NCBI GenBank assembly: GCA_019119745.1
Contig: DWWI01000069.1
Span: forward strand, 1-6,649
DNA length: 6,649 nt
Direction of reading: 5' to 3'
Origin: Candidatus Mediterraneibacter gallistercoris
Lineage (GTDB): Bacteria > Bacillota_A > Clostridia > Lachnospirales > Lachnospiraceae
Position numbers and translations under genes: made by a program. Positions 1 through 5,784 of the stretch are shown here, piece after piece (position 1 is the first letter of the stretch; each line of letters opens with the position of its first letter). The notes under the pieces are model-generated. The model searched no databases. It saw only the letters and a list, made by a program, of their open reading frames with translations, and was not told the origin of the DNA.

Positions 1-1937
1 CTGCCTGTATCGAGCAGCTCCGGCGGGATCTCGCTGACAAAACGGGAAATATTGTTGTACTTTGTTTCCCCTCGCACCATTCTTTTCCGCGCGCAGGTCA
101 GGGTCAGCTGCTGCTCTGCTCTTGTAATGCCTACGTAGCAGAGTCTGCGTTCTTCTTCCAGCTCTTCCGGGTCATCGCCCGTGATCGTCATATAGCTGGG
201 AAAGAGTCCGTCCTCCATTCCCGCAAGATAGACATGAGGGAATTCCAGACCTTTTGCACTGTGCAGCGTCATAAGCACGACATAATCCTGATCTTCTTCC
301 AGGCTGTCGATATCAGCCACAAGAGCTACTTCCTCAAGGAATCCGCTCAGTGTCGCTTTTTCTCCCCTGTCTTCACAGTCTTCCTCATAGGCTGCCGCCT
401 TATTCAGAAGTTCCTCGATATTCTGCAGCCGGCTCTCTGCGTCTATCTCATCGTCCGCCTCAAGATTCTGGGCATACCCCGTCATATCCAGGATTTCATT
501 TAACAGATCGGTCAGGCTTTCCTTTTCTGCCTGTCCTTTGAAATACTCGATCAGCGCTGCAAAGGAGTCCAGTTTTGACGCGCTGCGGCCTGCTCCGGGT
601 ATCATCTCCGGCGCCAGCAGTGCTTCATAGAAGCTGATCCCCCGCTCGTCAGCCGACTCCTGAATACGGTTGATCGTCGTAAGGCCGATACCTCTTTTCG
701 GCACATTAATGATCCTGCGCACAGACAGGTCGTCCTGTCCATTGTCCACGGTCTTCAAATACGCCAGAATGTCCTTGATCTCCCTGCGGGCATAGAAATT
801 GATGCCGCCCACGATCTTATAAGGAATATTCATGGCAATAAATTTTTCTTCCAGAAGGCGGGACTGTGCGTTTGTCCGATAAAGGACCGCGTTATCGTTA
901 TATGACGCTCCGTCCCGCACCTCTTTTTTGATATCCTCGGCGATAAATTCAGCCTCGTCATAGGCAGTATCAAACTGTCTTAAGCTGATCTTCTCTCCCT
1001 CGCCGTTGGCCGTCCAGAGTGTCTTGTCTTTTCTTCCTTTATTGTTGCTGATCACGCCGTTCGCCGCGTTCAGGATATTCCCCGTGGATCTGTAGTTCTG
1101 TTCCAGCTTGATCACTTTCGCGTCCGGATATTCTTTCTCAAAGTCGAGAATATTCCGGATATTGGCCCCGCGGAACTTATAGATCGACTGGTCGTCGTCT
1201 CCGACCACACAGAGATTTCTGTATTTTCCTGCCAGGAGGCTGACCAGCTTGAACTGAACGGTATTCGTATCCTGATACTCATCCACCATGATATAACGGA
1301 ACCGCTCCTGATAATTCTCCCGCACATCCGGCTGTGTCTGGAGAAGCTGTACTGTCTTCACCAGAAGGTCGTCGAAGTCAAGCGCATTGTTCGCCTTAAG
1401 CTGCGCCTCGTACTCCCTGTATACCTTTGCGATCTTAAGCTGTGCGAAATCTCCTCCTGCATTCAGCTCGAACTCTTCCGGCACGATCATCTCATTCTTT
1501 GCTGATGAGATCACGGAGAGCAGCATTCTCTCTTTAAACTGCTTTGTGTCAATATCGACTTTTTTGCACACTGCTTTCATCAGCGTCTTCTGATCGTCTG
1601 TATCATAGATCGTAAAACGGCTGTCATATCCGAGCCTGTCTATAAATCTTCGCAGGATCCGCACACACATAGAGTGAAATGTGCTCACCCATATGCTCTC
1701 GGAACCGAAGCCCACCAGATTATCCACTCTCTGTCTCATCTCGCCCGCAGCTTTATTGGTAAATGTAATGGCAAGAATATTCCACGGATTGACTCCCAGT
1801 TCCTCAATCAGATAAGCAATGCGGTGAGTCAGGACTCTTGTCTTGCCCGAGCCGGCGCCCGCAAGGATCAGAAGAGGCCCGTCCGTATGCCGGACCGCCT
1901 CTCTCTGAGGTTCATTCAATGTATCATATATGCTCAT
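1..1937 (-). CDS. pcrA: ATP-dependent DNA helicase PcrA (UvrD/Rep family, SF1A), C-terminus beyond window
   Basis: This is a 3'-5' superfamily 1 helicase that unwinds DNA in nucleotide excision repair, in clearing stalled forks and RNA polymerase, and in rolling-circle plasmid replication. Reading the minus strand from ATG at 1937 gives 645 uninterrupted codons up to the window edge. Visible motifs in order: Q-motif LNEPQREAV (residues 7-15), Walker A AGAGSGKT (26-33, K32), motif Ia TFTNKAAGEMRQR, motif II VDEYQDT (D219, E220), motif III GDDDQSIYKFRGA (about 246-258), motif IV QNYRS (about 280-284), motif V TLHSAKGLEF (about 557-566) and motif VI YVGITRAEQ (about 601-609). The catalytic core is therefore complete. 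Full-length PcrA is usually 720-740 residues, so roughly 80-100 C-terminal residues are missing only because the window ends. The start is fixed by a TAAGGAG ribosome site (1944-1950) six bases upstream. It is divergent from the DUF1836 gene and has its own promoter. Confidence 0.97.
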   Translation of the reverse strand, partial: MSIYDTLNEPQREAVRHTDGPLLILAGAGSGKTRVLTHRIAYLIEELGVNPWNILAITFTNKAAGEMRQRVDNLVGFGSESIWVSTFHSMCVRILRRFIDRLGYDSRFTIYDTDDQKTLMKAVCKKVDIDTKQFKERMLLSVISSAKNEMIVPEEFELNAGGDFAQLKIAKVYREYEAQLKANNALDFDDLLVKTVQLLQTQPDVRENYQERFRYIMVDEYQDTNTVQFKLVSLLAGKYRNLCVVGDDDQSIYKFRGANIRNILDFEKEYPDAKVIKLEQNYRSTGNILNAANGVISNNKGRKDKTLWTANGEGEKISLRQFDTAYDEAEFIAEDIKKEVRDGASYNDNAVLYRTNAQSRLLEEKFIAMNIPYKIVGGINFYARREIKDILAYLKTVDNGQDDLSVRRIINVPKRGIGLTTINRIQESADERGISFYEALLAPEMIPGAGRSASKLDSFAALIEYFKGQAEKESLTDLLNEILDMTGYAQNLEADDEIDAESRLQNIEELLNKAAAYEEDCEDRGEKATLSGFLEEVALVADIDSLEEDQDYVVLMTLHSAKGLEFPHVYLAGMEDGLFPSYMTITGDDPEELEEERRLCYVGITRAEQQLTLTCARKRMVRGETKYNNISRFVSEIPPELLDTG

Positions 1938-1989
1938 TTGGTGCTCCTTATTCTGTAACTGTCAGTTTTCTGCAGAAATATTGTAAAAC

Positions 1990-2016
1990 CTGTTTCCCGC
2001 CATATGTGGAAAACAG
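1990..2016 (-). other. Hairpin in the pcrA leader, with an overlapping DnaA-box-like match
   Basis: Within the predicted pcrA 5' untranslated region, arms 1990-1998 and 2008-2016 can pair over 9 bp (one G-U) around a 9-base loop. On the minus strand, 2005-2013 reads TTTTCCACA, which fits the DnaA-box consensus TTWTNCACA. A second self-complementary stretch, TTTCTGCAGAAA, lies at 1967-1978 in the same leader. No U-tract follows, so this is not a terminator. A regulatory role is inference only. Confidence 0.35.
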
Positions 2017-2027
2017 CTGTGACCGTA

Positions 2028-2057
2028 ATTATAATATAGACGAAAGATTTCTGTCAA
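2028..2057 (-). promoter_or_regulatory. Sigma-A promoter of pcrA
   Basis: On the minus strand a perfect -35 TTGACA (2052-2057) is followed after 18 bp by a perfect -10 TATAAT (2028-2033). The predicted start near 2021 gives a leader of about 84 bases before the pcrA ATG. No clostridial or bacillar LexA box (GAAC-N4-GTTC type) is seen around it, so nothing here shows SOS control. Confidence 0.8.
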
Positions 2058-2081
2058 CGCGACCATTCATCTATTTTCCGC

Positions 2082-2110
2082 TTGTCATCCGGTTTTCAAT
2101 ACTATATAAT
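2082..2110 (+). promoter_or_regulatory. Sigma-A promoter of the DUF1836 gene
   Basis: -35 TTGTCA (2082-2087) and a perfect -10 TATAAT (2105-2110) are separated by exactly 17 bp. The predicted start near 2117 leaves a leader of only about 14 bases, just enough for the GGGGTGAT ribosome site (2120-2127) before the ATG at 2131. The -35 boxes of this promoter and the opposing pcrA promoter lie only 24 bp apart, so one bound protein could affect both. Confidence 0.8.
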
Positions 2111-2130
2111 GAATACATTGGGGTGATAAT

Positions 2131-2736
2131 ATGAAAATCGATACAAATGATATACTGAACAGTATCCTTGACAGTCTCGACCATGTAGACTATATCCGTC
2201 CGGAAGAGATTCCTAATATAGATTTATATATGGATCAGGTCACTACATTTATGGACGACCATTTTGCTTCGACCAAACGTTACAGCGAAGACAAGATACT
2301 GACAAAGACGATGATCAACAACTATACAAAGAATAATCTTCTTCCACCGTCTGTCAAGAAAAAATATTCACGTGAGCATATGCTTCTTCTGATCCTGATA
2401 TATTACTTTAAGAATATCCTTTCGATCAAGGATATCGAGACCGTACTGGAGCCGCTGCGTGAGAAATACTTTTCCGGGGACAATCCGGTCCAGCTTTCCG
2501 ACATCTACAGCGAAGTCTGTGAGATGGAGAAGTCACGCATCGAACCTATGAAATCTTCAGTCAGGGAAGCATATGAAAAGTCTATGTCCGCATTTGACAG
2601 CGTACCTGAAGGGCGGGAGCAGGACGAACTCAGACTCTTTGCGTTTATATGCAGCCTCAGCTTTGACGTATATCTGAAAAAGATGATGATCGAGAAAATC
2701 ATCGATGAGCTTGCCGCAAAGGAAAAAGACGAATAA
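2131..2736 (+). CDS. DUF1836 family protein, putative MerR-like DNA-binding regulator
   Basis: A 201-residue protein resembling the DUF1836 family, which is common in Firmicutes and has no settled function. Residues about 53-105 form the recognisable core. A helix-turn-helix of MerR type (LTKTMINNYTKNNLLPPSVK, 57-76, then KYSREHMLLLILIYYFKNIL) is followed by LSIKDIETVLEPL, as in MerR-type winged helices. The C-terminal part (about 120-201) is helical and charged, and could serve for oligomerisation or ligand sensing. There is no signal peptide or membrane segment, so it should act in the cytoplasm. It is transcribed alone from the promoter at 2082-2110 and ends in a shared terminator. Being divergent from pcrA, it may regulate its own promoter and perhaps that of pcrA. 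That is inference from position. Fold assignment is fairly sure; function is unknown. Confidence 0.88.
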   Translation: MKIDTNDILNSILDSLDHVDYIRPEEIPNIDLYMDQVTTFMDDHFASTKRYSEDKILTKTMINNYTKNNLLPPSVKKKYSREHMLLLILIYYFKNILSIKDIETVLEPLREKYFSGDNPVQLSDIYSEVCEMEKSRIEPMKSSVREAYEKSMSAFDSVPEGREQDELRLFAFICSLSFDVYLKKMMIEKIIDELAAKEKDE

Positions 2737-2747
2737 AAAAAATAACA

Positions 2748-2796
2748 GCCGGGATTACGTCTGTCTATTACAGTTCCGTAATTTCCGGCCTTTTTT
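2748..2796. terminator. Bidirectional intrinsic terminator between the DUF1836 gene and yerC
   Basis: Arms 2748-2759 (GCCGGGATTACG) and 2777-2789 (CGTAATTTCCGGC) pair over about 11-12 bp with a one-base bulge. An inner CTGT/ACAG stem (2761-2764 with 2770-2773) extends the hairpin. Six T follow on the plus strand (2791-2796). A run of eight A (2735-2742) precedes it and supplies the U-tract for minus-strand transcripts. It sits between convergent genes, 11 bp past the DUF1836 stop and 11 bp past the yerC stop. Confidence 0.85.
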
Positions 2797-2800
2797 CCGT

Positions 2801-3112
2801 CTACTCTTCTTTTTCATCGGAATCAGATTTCCCGATCCGCTCAAACACCATGTCGTATCCGTCATTTCCATAATTGAGAGAACGGTTCACCCTGCTGATC
2901 GTAGCAGTAGACGCCCCGGTCTTCTCTGCAATTTCCAGATATGTCTTCTGCTCACGGAGCATTTTAGCGACTTCAAATCTCTGTGACAGCGAGAGAAGTT
3001 CATTGATCGTACAGATATCTTCAAAAAATATATAACATTCTTCTTTATTTTTCAGGCTGAGCACGGCTTCAAAAAGACTGTCAACAGCCTCTGTCCTTAT
3101 TTTCTTACTCAT
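2801..3112 (-). CDS. yerC: YerC/YecD family TrpR-related DNA-binding protein
   Basis: A 103-residue relative of the tryptophan repressor in the YerC family of Firmicutes. The N-terminal helices include DSLFEAVLSLKNKEECYIFF (11-30) and the segment LLSLSQRFEVAKMLREQKTY (39-58). The helix-turn-helix is YLEIAEKTGASTATISRVNR (58-77), ending in the typical SLNYGNDGY. The tail after residue 93 is acidic (SDSDEKEE). The family binds DNA as a dimer; tryptophan binding has not been shown for YerC, and its target genes are not evident here. In Bacillus subtilis yerC also lies close to pcrA, which supports the assignment. The ATG at 3112 is preceded by AAGGAG (11 bases away) and a nearer GGGG. It lies downstream of the PHP gene on the same strand but has its own promoter (3216-3244) and a long, structured leader. 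Confidence 0.92.
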   Translation of the reverse strand: MSKKIRTEAVDSLFEAVLSLKNKEECYIFFEDICTINELLSLSQRFEVAKMLREQKTYLEIAEKTGASTATISRVNRSLNYGNDGYDMVFERIGKSDSDEKEE

Positions 3113-3151
3113 ATTACCCCTATCTCCTTTTCAACCGGTAGCATAAAATTT

Positions 3152-3206
3152 GTCTGAAGTATTATTTCTGTATCGAAATGTCCGAATCAGGAACCTCACT
3201 TCAGAC
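3152..3206 (-). other. 9-bp inverted repeat forming a structured yerC leader RNA
   Basis: GTCTGAAGT (3152-3160) and ACTTCAGAC (3198-3206) are perfect 9-bp inverted arms 37 bases apart. On the minus strand the upstream arm begins within a few bases of the transcription start predicted from the promoter at 3216-3244, so the yerC mRNA would begin with this stem. Inside the loop a TTTC/GAAA mini-stem and a TCC/GGA mini-stem could form, giving a three-way-junction shape. No T-run follows the second arm, so a plain terminator is unlikely. It could be a cis-acting RNA element or a spaced operator. It matches no riboswitch class I recognise. Confidence 0.5.
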
Positions 3207-3215
3207 TACTGTTAT

Positions 3216-3244
3216 ATTTTAGCACATTAAACTTTTAAAGTCCA
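3216..3244 (-). promoter_or_regulatory. Extended -10 promoter of yerC
   Basis: The minus strand reads TGGACT (-35, 3239-3244), a 17-bp spacer, then TGC-TAAAAT, an extended -10 with the hexamer at 3216-3221. The predicted start is about 3209, giving a leader near 97 bases. The 5-bp arms ACTTT/AAAGT around 3231-3241 overlap the -35 region and might bind a regulator. This is weak evidence, because the stretch is AT-rich. Confidence 0.65.
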
Positions 3245-3267
3245 CCACTTTATTTTATGAAAATATC

Positions 3268-3993
3268 TTACAATGATTTAAAACAGTTCAGATACGGTTT
3301 CAGCTTTTCCAGATCAGTCGTCACCACAAGATCCTCAGGGAAATTGCAGTAGGCAAGGATCTCGCTCACATTGCAGAAATTGCCCGCATCCACATCCACA
3401 TGGGCATCGCTTCCCGTTGTCACCGGCACCTCGTACTGCTTGCACAGGTCCAGCATAGTCAGAATATTCTCCCTTGTGCCGACCCTGCTGCTCGCCGGGC
3501 GCATGGAAGAGTTGTTGATCTCCAGAAGAGTGCCTGTCTCCTTTGCTGTTTTTACAAGTATCTCATAATCAAACGGAAATCTTCCGTCGTCCGGATGTCC
3601 GATGATATTGACGTATGGTTTCTTCATCACTTCCACATAGGCCCTGATATTTTCCTCAGGAGTATGGTCAGTCCCATAGCACGGAGTGTGCATACTTGCC
3701 ACGACAATATCCATTTCCCTGCATGTCTCCTCCGGAATATCTATTTCTCCGTCCGGATTCATGATATTGACTTCCGCTCCCATCAGAAGCCGGACACCGT
3801 TGCACTCTCTCGGCACTACATCAAGATTCTGAAAATAGAAAATACCGCATGTTCCCGGCATTTCAGGAGCGTGCTCCGTAAGCGCAAGTGCCTGCAATCC
3901 TCTTGCTTTTGCCGCAGCTGCCATCTCCTTGATCGTGCTGTATGCATGGCCGCTAGCCAGTGTATGCGAATGTGTGTCAGCTACAAATTTCAT
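3268..3993 (-). CDS. PHP-domain metal-dependent phosphoesterase, YcdX type
   Basis: A 241-residue single-domain PHP protein with the length and layout of E. coli YcdX, a trinuclear-metal phosphatase. All nine expected metal ligands can be seen: H8 and H10 (DTHSHT), H16 (SGHAYST), H41 (LTEHAP), E74 (GAEVNI), H102 (ASMHTP), H133 (IIGHPDDGRFP), D196 and H198 (TGSDAH). The active site should therefore be intact. The substrate is unknown: YcdX-type proteins act on phosphate esters in vitro, while other PHP relatives are histidinol phosphatases, and no his genes are nearby. No signal peptide is seen, so it is cytoplasmic. The ATG at 3993 has GAGGTG (4001-4006) seven bases upstream. It has its own promoter, and no clear terminator separates it from yerC 155 bp downstream, so read-through into yerC is possible. 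Confidence 0.93.
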   Translation of the reverse strand: MKFVADTHSHTLASGHAYSTIKEMAAAAKARGLQALALTEHAPEMPGTCGIFYFQNLDVVPRECNGVRLLMGAEVNIMNPDGEIDIPEETCREMDIVVASMHTPCYGTDHTPEENIRAYVEVMKKPYVNIIGHPDDGRFPFDYEILVKTAKETGTLLEINNSSMRPASSRVGTRENILTMLDLCKQYEVPVTTGSDAHVDVDAGNFCNVSEILAYCNFPEDLVVTTDLEKLKPYLNCFKSL

Positions 3994-4033
3994 ATTCTTT
4001 CACCTCATGTTTTTCTAAAAATAATCCCTGAAC

Positions 4034-4061
4034 ATTATAGCATATTTCTTCCAGAATACAA
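4034..4061 (-). promoter_or_regulatory. Extended -10 promoter of the PHP gene
   Basis: The minus strand shows TGC-TATAAT (perfect -10 hexamer at 4034-4039 with an extended TG). It is preceded after 16 bp by a weak -35 TTGTAT (4056-4061). The start predicted near 4027 gives a leader of about 34 bases. The extended -10 would make up for the poor -35. Confidence 0.65.
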
Positions 4062-4101
4062 TTTTTCCGCCGGGAGAGAATAATAACCGAGGTGAAAAAA
4101 A

Positions 4102-4311
4102 TTGAAAGATACAAAAAAAGAACCAAAAGAACTGATCGACGACTACGATTACCTTGCAAACGCGGCATCTGCCATGGACTTCACGGGGCTGATTCCGTCC
4201 CTGCCACAGAACGATGCGGAAATCGAATCCTACAACGATATCTGTCAGTTTCTTCCCCAGCCGAAATCTCGTGCGGATTCATCAAAATCTTATCAGAATT
4301 CCAGGAAATAA
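4102..4311 (+). CDS. Small acidic protein of unknown function (TTG start)
   Basis: A 69-residue protein that I do not recognise. It starts at TTG 4102, chosen because GAGGTG (4089-4094) lies seven bases upstream; the overlapping frame starting at GTG 4092 has no ribosome site. The N-terminus is charged (MKDTKKEPKELIDDYDYLAN), followed by AASAMDFTGLIPSLPQNDAE and YNDICQFLPQP. The last 15 residues are polar and likely disordered. There is no signal peptide, membrane helix, cysteine pair or clear HTH. The mix of a compact acidic core and a good ribosome site suggests a real gene rather than chance. It is divergent from the PHP gene and followed by an independent promoter for the next gene. No convincing promoter of its own or terminator is visible. 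Confidence 0.65.
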   Translation: MKDTKKEPKELIDDYDYLANAASAMDFTGLIPSLPQNDAEIESYNDICQFLPQPKSRADSSKSYQNSRK

Positions 4312-4345
4312 TTCGACAAAACCGGTCAGATATTGCAATTTTTCA

Positions 4346-4374
4346 TTGTTCTTACCCTCTCTTAATGTTATAAT
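4346..4374 (+). promoter_or_regulatory. Sigma-A promoter of the zinc-ribbon/membrane protein gene
   Basis: A weak -35 TTGTTC (4346-4351), a 17-bp spacer and a perfect -10 TATAAT (4369-4374). The predicted start near 4381 gives a leader of about 40 bases that carries the palindrome at 4389-4403 and the ribosome site GAGAGGAG (4404-4411). Confidence 0.7.
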
Positions 4375-4388
4375 AAATTTGTTGTAAA

Positions 4389-4403
4389 TTTTGTTCAACA
4401 AAA
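4389..4403 (+). repeat. 15-bp palindrome in the leader of the zinc-ribbon protein gene
   Basis: TTTTGTT-C-AACAAAA is a perfect 7-bp inverted repeat around one base. It lies about 8 bases past the predicted transcription start and directly before the ribosome site GAGAGGAG. Its place and symmetry suit a repressor operator. The one-base centre makes a tight RNA hairpin unlikely, since several pairs would have to open. Confidence 0.5.
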
Positions 4404-4420
4404 GAGAGGAGTATAAATTT

Positions 4421-5620
4421 ATGAAGTGTCCAATATGTGGAAAAGAGCTTGAATTGCGGAACAAACAGATTGGCACCAATGAAAACGGTGATCCGATCTT
4501 TAATGAATATGCTATCTGCCGCGACTGTAAAAAACAGTGGAATCTTGATAAACAGCGCGCAAAACGTGCCGCTGCAAAGAAAGCGGCACAGGAAGCGTCC
4601 GCTAAAAAGGAAGCGCCTGCCAAAGAAAATGCCGCTTCCCGTGAAGTACCTGTAAAAGAAGCAGAACCGAAGAAAGAGGCTCCCGAAAAGAAGGCCGCGC
4701 CAAAACAGGCTGCGTCTGCCGGAAAAGCAGCGCCGAAAAAGAAAGCGCCTGCCAAAAAAGCTGCCGAAGATCAGGACGCCCCCGTCAGAAAAGCAGCGCC
4801 GAAGAAGAAGGCTCCGGCCGGAAAGGCTTCCGGGCAGGAAGACGAACCGGTAAGAAAACCGGCTCCGAAGCGCCGCCCGAGACCGGAAGCAGAGGCTTCC
4901 GCAGAACCGGCAAAGAAACCGGTAAGAAAGAGACACGCTGAATCTTCCGAACCGGAAGATGAAAAGCGTTACAGCAACATTCCTCCGGAAAAAGTTCGTA
5001 CAAAACATGAAAAGGCAGCGCGTAAGAGCTACGGGGATATGCTGGAAACCGGTACGATCGATAAAAAAGCCGTTAATAAGAAGAAAAAGAAACAGCTGGA
5101 AGACGAGACCGGAGAGATCAGAAGAAACACACAGAATAAAAAATACGAAGAAGAACCTGATGAGTACGATGATGACGAGTACTACGATGATGAGCCGAGA
5201 TTCCGTCCGATGCGTATCATTCTCGGTATCATCTCTCTGGCAGGCTTTGCTTACTTTATCTACAGAGGATTCGTAACCGGTCTGGCTGATACCTCAGAAG
5301 GCGGCGCCGTATCTTCCGGCATGACATTTGTGATCCTTGCGCTCTGCATGCTTGTATCCGCTCTACTCTACTTTATCATGCAGAAGAAGAATACGATCTT
5401 CGCGTTCCTTCTTCCGATGATATTCTATCTGGGAAGCGCCGTATTCGCGTTTATCCAGAGGGGCGATGACCTGCAGCTTCTTATCGCCGCAATCGCATGC
5501 GCCGTACTGGCTGTGATCTCTCTCATCCTTGCCATCACTTCACGTGGCGGCGGCTATGACGATGATGATTACGATGACGCGTTTGAAGATGATTATGCAG
5601 ACGACGATTACGATGACTGA
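4421..5620 (+). CDS. Zinc-ribbon, Lys/Ala/Pro-rich (histone H1-like), four-helix membrane protein
   Basis: A 399-residue protein of unknown function with four parts. (1) An N-terminal zinc ribbon: CPIC (C3, C6) and CRDC (C33, C36). (2) Residues about 45-180 are low-complexity and basic, rich in K, A, P and E, with motifs such as APKKKAPAKKA that recall histone H1/Hc1 tails; two 22-residue tandem repeats lie at 102-145. (3) A charged linker (181-258) ends in an Asp/Glu/Tyr cluster (EEEPDEYDDDEYYDDE, 243-258). (4) Four hydrophobic helices near 264-282, 300-320, 326-345 and 351-373, then an acidic tail of D, Y and E (380-399). The ATG at 4421 is chosen because GAGAGGAG (4404-4411) lies nine bases before it; the in-frame TTG at 4391 falls inside the leader palindrome and lacks a ribosome site. 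It is a single-gene unit with its own promoter and terminator. A role linking nucleic acid or acidic polymers to the membrane is inference. Confidence 0.85.
   Translation: MKCPICGKELELRNKQIGTNENGDPIFNEYAICRDCKKQWNLDKQRAKRAAAKKAAQEASAKKEAPAKENAASREVPVKEAEPKKEAPEKKAAPKQAASAGKAAPKKKAPAKKAAEDQDAPVRKAAPKKKAPAGKASGQEDEPVRKPAPKRRPRPEAEASAEPAKKPVRKRHAESSEPEDEKRYSNIPPEKVRTKHEKAARKSYGDMLETGTIDKKAVNKKKKKQLEDETGEIRRNTQNKKYEEEPDEYDDDEYYDDEPRFRPMRIILGIISLAGFAYFIYRGFVTGLADTSEGGAVSSGMTFVILALCMLVSALLYFIMQKKNTIFAFLLPMIFYLGSAVFAFIQRGDDLQLLIAAIACAVLAVISLILAITSRGGGYDDDDYDDAFEDDYADDDYDD
4724..4855 (+). repeat. Two 66-bp tandem repeats (22 residues each) in the basic region
   Basis: Units 4724-4789 and 4790-4855 encode KAAPKKKAPAKKAAE...APVR and KAAPKKKAPAGKASG...EPVR (residues 102-123 and 124-145). 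A degenerate third start, KPAPKRR, follows. The DNA of the units has diverged, mostly at third positions and in the middle, so the duplication is not recent. Confidence 0.75.
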
Positions 5621-5644
5621 TCATAAAAACTGAATACGACCCAC

Positions 5645-5678
5645 AGGGATGCCGTAATGCTGCGGCATCTCTTTTTTT
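5645..5678 (+). terminator. Intrinsic terminator of the zinc-ribbon protein gene
   Basis: GATGCCG (5648-5654) and CGGCATC (5663-5669) form a perfect 7-bp stem around an 8-base loop. It extends to about 10 bp with the flanking AGG/TCT (one G-U), and seven T follow (5672-5678). It lies 24 bp after the stop codon. Confidence 0.9.
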
Positions 5679-5688
5679 GCAATTGCAA
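5677..5688. repeat. 12-bp perfect palindrome TTGCAATTGCAA
   Basis: A fully symmetric 12-mer that overlaps the end of the terminator T-run, about 96 bp upstream of the lipoprotein gene. It could be an operator for that gene, but such a short palindrome may also be chance. Confidence 0.3.
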
Positions 5689-5717
5689 TGAGCCAGAAAC
5701 TAAGCTGCGATACCGGA

Positions 5718-5748
5718 TTGCACATTTTCTTTCTCCTCCACATATATT
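5718..5748 (+). promoter_or_regulatory. Possible promoter of the substrate-binding lipoprotein gene
   Basis: TTGCAC (5718-5723) and TATATT (5743-5748) are spaced by 19 bp, longer than ideal. A promoter is needed here because the preceding gene ends in a strong terminator, and this is the best pair in the 106-bp gap. No TPP riboswitch or other known leader motif was seen in the gap. Confidence 0.4.
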
Positions 5749-5784
5749 GTAAGGAATTTATTAAATGCAGATCATGGAGGAAAT

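Noticed and set aside
2018..2060. LexA/SOS box controlling pcrA
   Set aside because: No GAAC-N4-GTTC or similar symmetric site is present around the promoter.
1674..2134. Plus-strand frames of 94 and 98 codons over the start of pcrA and the intergenic region
   Set aside because: They are antisense to the pcrA Walker A region and run through both divergent promoters, with no ribosome site.
3400..4083. A 227-codon plus-strand frame opposite the PHP gene
   Set aside because: The minus strand holds a PHP protein with all nine metal ligands and a ribosome site. The plus frame has His/Arg/Ser-rich non-protein-like content and no ribosome site.
4391..4420. TTG at 4391 as start of the zinc-ribbon protein (409 residues)
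   Set aside because: It lies within the palindrome and only about 10 bases from the predicted transcription start, with no ribosome site. The ATG at 4421 has GAGAGGAG at good spacing and begins directly at the CPIC motif.
4282..5008. Long minus-strand open frames opposite the zinc-ribbon protein gene, with Phe/Ala/Gly-rich or Phe/Arg-rich translations
   Set aside because: They are the antisense of the Lys/Ala/Pro-rich codons, where stop codons are rare. They have no ribosome sites, and the residue patterns are mirror images of the real repeats.
5679..5784. TPP or other riboswitch upstream of the SsuA/THI5-like gene
   Set aside because: Relatives of this family can be under TPP riboswitch control, but the conserved CUGAGA-type core is absent and the 106-bp gap is too short for promoter plus riboswitch.
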